A stretch of 6,480 nt of DNA from NCBI GenBank assembly GCA_027002375.1, contig JALWZX010000024.1:1-6480 (forward strand), written 5' to 3'. Position numbers and translations under genes: made by a program. The notes beneath the pieces were generated by a model. That model had not been told where the DNA came from. It searched no databases and worked only from the letters and a program-made list of their open reading frames with translations. Below, piece by piece: positions 5,666 to 6,480 of this stretch (positions are counted from its first letter, which is position 1; the number at the start of each line of letters is the position of its first letter). The DNA is from a candidate division WWE3 bacterium. GTDB taxonomy: Bacteria; Patescibacteriota; WWE3; 2-01-FULL-39-13.

Positions 5666-6365
5666 ATGACAGAAATGCCTGAAATAATAATAAGAGCACC
5701 AAATGCAAACGAAGAATTTGACAGACTTATATATGTTCTAAAACAAGCACATTTTTACCGAGAGAATGGGTACACTTTCACTATACCAAATGAAAATATT
5801 TTTGTTAAATTATCTGACAAATCACCAAATCTCGATAATGTTGATTGGACACCAATAAAGAAATATTTTATTGAAAATGTATATGATAAATCCTTTTTTG
5901 AAAAAGGAATATCTGAACTTGAAAGTGTCAGAGAATTAATAGAAAGTTCATTAACAACATTAGTTGATTTTCATAATAAATGGGGCTTTGTTTTATTTGA
6001 CAAATATCAAATTGTCTTAACAAGATATGGTCCAGGTGGCTCATATAAATCTAAAGAAGGGCTTGTAATAGTCGTTGTTAATGAAAAATGGAAATACTAA
6101 AAGAAAACCTATACAGCGAGCTCCTATACATGAATTAGTACATATAGGTATAGAAGAACCAATTGTTAAAAGATTTAGCTTAACACACAGTGAAAAAGAA
6201 AGAATTGTTGATAAAATTTGCATGTTAAAGTTTAAAAAAGAAATGCCAAAATATTATATCAGAAAATTGTGGGATATTAGAGTAGATAAATTTGTTACTA
6301 AAGAAACACTTGATATGGATTTGGTAAAAGCTATAAGTGGTTATGTAAAGAATTATCCGAGATAA
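5666..6365 (+). pseudogene. Frameshifted YGxGGSY/HELVH metallopeptidase-like gene
   Basis: Two overlapping reading frames appear to be one gene. The first runs from ATG 5666 (or 5675) to TAA 6100; the second continues in the +1 frame to TAA 6365. Removing one A from the five-A run at 6084-6088 joins them into about 232 residues, reading VVNENGNTKRKPIQRAPIHE across the join. Visible motifs are RYGPGGSY (120-127), HELVHIGIEE (155-164, nucleotides 6129-6158), a zinc-peptidase-like HExxH, and SLTHSEKERIVDKI further on. This looks like a family of uncharacterised small proteins with a YGxGGSY strand and HExxH that I recall only loosely; peptidase activity is inference. The zinc motif is in the second half, so the unshifted product would lack it. 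The IS30 end lies 11 bp upstream, so the native promoter and ribosome-binding site are probably lost. Alternatives are a sequencing error or programmed frameshifting. Confidence 0.6.
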
Positions 6366-6381
6366 TAAAAATGGGTCTAGG

Positions 6382-6412
6382 GTACTTTAGCACATAGTAT
6401 GTGCTAGAATAC
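6382..6412. repeat. 14-bp imperfect palindrome before the transposase start
   Basis: GTACTTTAGCACAT (6382-6395) pairs with ATGTGCTAGAATAC (6399-6412) around AGT, with one mismatch and one G-T pair. It ends 6 bases before the ATG at 6419. It may be a terminal-repeat structure, an operator, or a hairpin that hides the start of the transposase. Confidence 0.65.
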
Positions 6413-6418
6413 TAAGCA

Positions 6419-6480
6419 ATGAAGCTAAAAAACAAGTATGTAAATCGTACGCACATTTCTGAACGTAAATTTAGAGAAAT
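6419..6480 (+). CDS. IS1595-like transposase, N-terminal fragment
   Basis: The frame from ATG 6419 stays open to the window end: 20 codons, MKLKNKYVNR then THISERKFRE. This basic start followed by ISExKFRE is like the N-terminus of IS1595 (ISXO2-like) transposases, which go on into a helix-turn-helix. No strong Shine-Dalgarno is seen. Identification rests on about 20 residues, so it is tentative; the fragment is cut by the window, not by mutation. Confidence 0.45.
   Translation, partial: MKLKNKYVNRTHISERKFRE

Larger units (their letters stand above)
6373..6480 (+). mobile_element. Left end of a probable IS1595-family element (cut by window end)
   Basis: Begins 8 bases after the stop of the HELVH gene, at GGGTCTAGGGTAC or at the second GGG (6380); IS1595 ends usually start with GGG. 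It then has an imperfect palindrome (6382-6412) and the start of a transposase gene. The right end is outside the window, so the terminal repeat cannot be confirmed. Confidence 0.45.

Noticed and set aside
1..6480. CRISPR array, rRNA, tRNA, phage or defence system
   Set aside because: No spaced direct repeats, no rRNA or tRNA signatures, and no recognisable phage or defence genes on either strand.

Overview
This is an AT-rich bacterial window that uses the standard code: UGA is a stop at the ends of nrdJ and of the exported-protein gene. Strong Shine-Dalgarno sequences on two genes, a B12-dependent class II ribonucleotide reductase and a TasA/CalY-like exported protein together fit a low-GC Gram-positive-type or Patescibacteria (CPR) genome. 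That placement is inference; nothing here fixes the taxon.

Layout. Positions 1-213 hold no convincing gene but contain a run of tightly packed helices (54-80, 104-179, 180-209) that may be a structured RNA, a complex 3' end, or the remnant of a mobile-element end. A TasA/CalY-like exported protein lies at 858-214 (minus). Next comes a clear rho-independent terminator for the nrd operon (about 970-1003), preceded by a possible three-way-junction RNA in the nrdJ 3'UTR (1048-1124). nrdJ (3749-1134, minus) and nrdR (4366-3923, minus) follow, separated by a 173-nt spacer. Upstream of nrdR are an extended -10 promoter and two near-perfect NrdR boxes whose centres are 32 bp apart.

The right third is disturbed by mobile DNA. 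A complete-looking IS30-family element (about 4536-5654) sits between the nrdR promoter region and a plus-strand gene. That gene starts about 11 bp beyond the element. It encodes a YGxGGSY / HELVH protein that looks like a small zinc metallopeptidase-like family, and it is broken by a one-base frameshift at an A-run (6084-6088). Right after its stop is the left end of what looks like an IS1595-family element, with the first 20 codons of a transposase running off the window.

How the genes work together. NrdR is the Zn/ATP-cone repressor of ribonucleotide reductase genes, and NrdJ is the adenosylcobalamin-dependent reductase that makes deoxynucleotides. The operator pair overlaps the single visible promoter of nrdR-nrdJ, so the operon is probably autoregulated by NrdR. 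Before the IS30 insertion the region probably held divergent genes, nrdR-nrdJ leftward and the HELVH gene rightward, sharing a short intergenic region. I did not find a wholly new system. The least explained parts are the two structured segments at 54-209 and 1048-1131, which share a 10-bp sequence and a similar closing helix, and the frameshifted HELVH gene.
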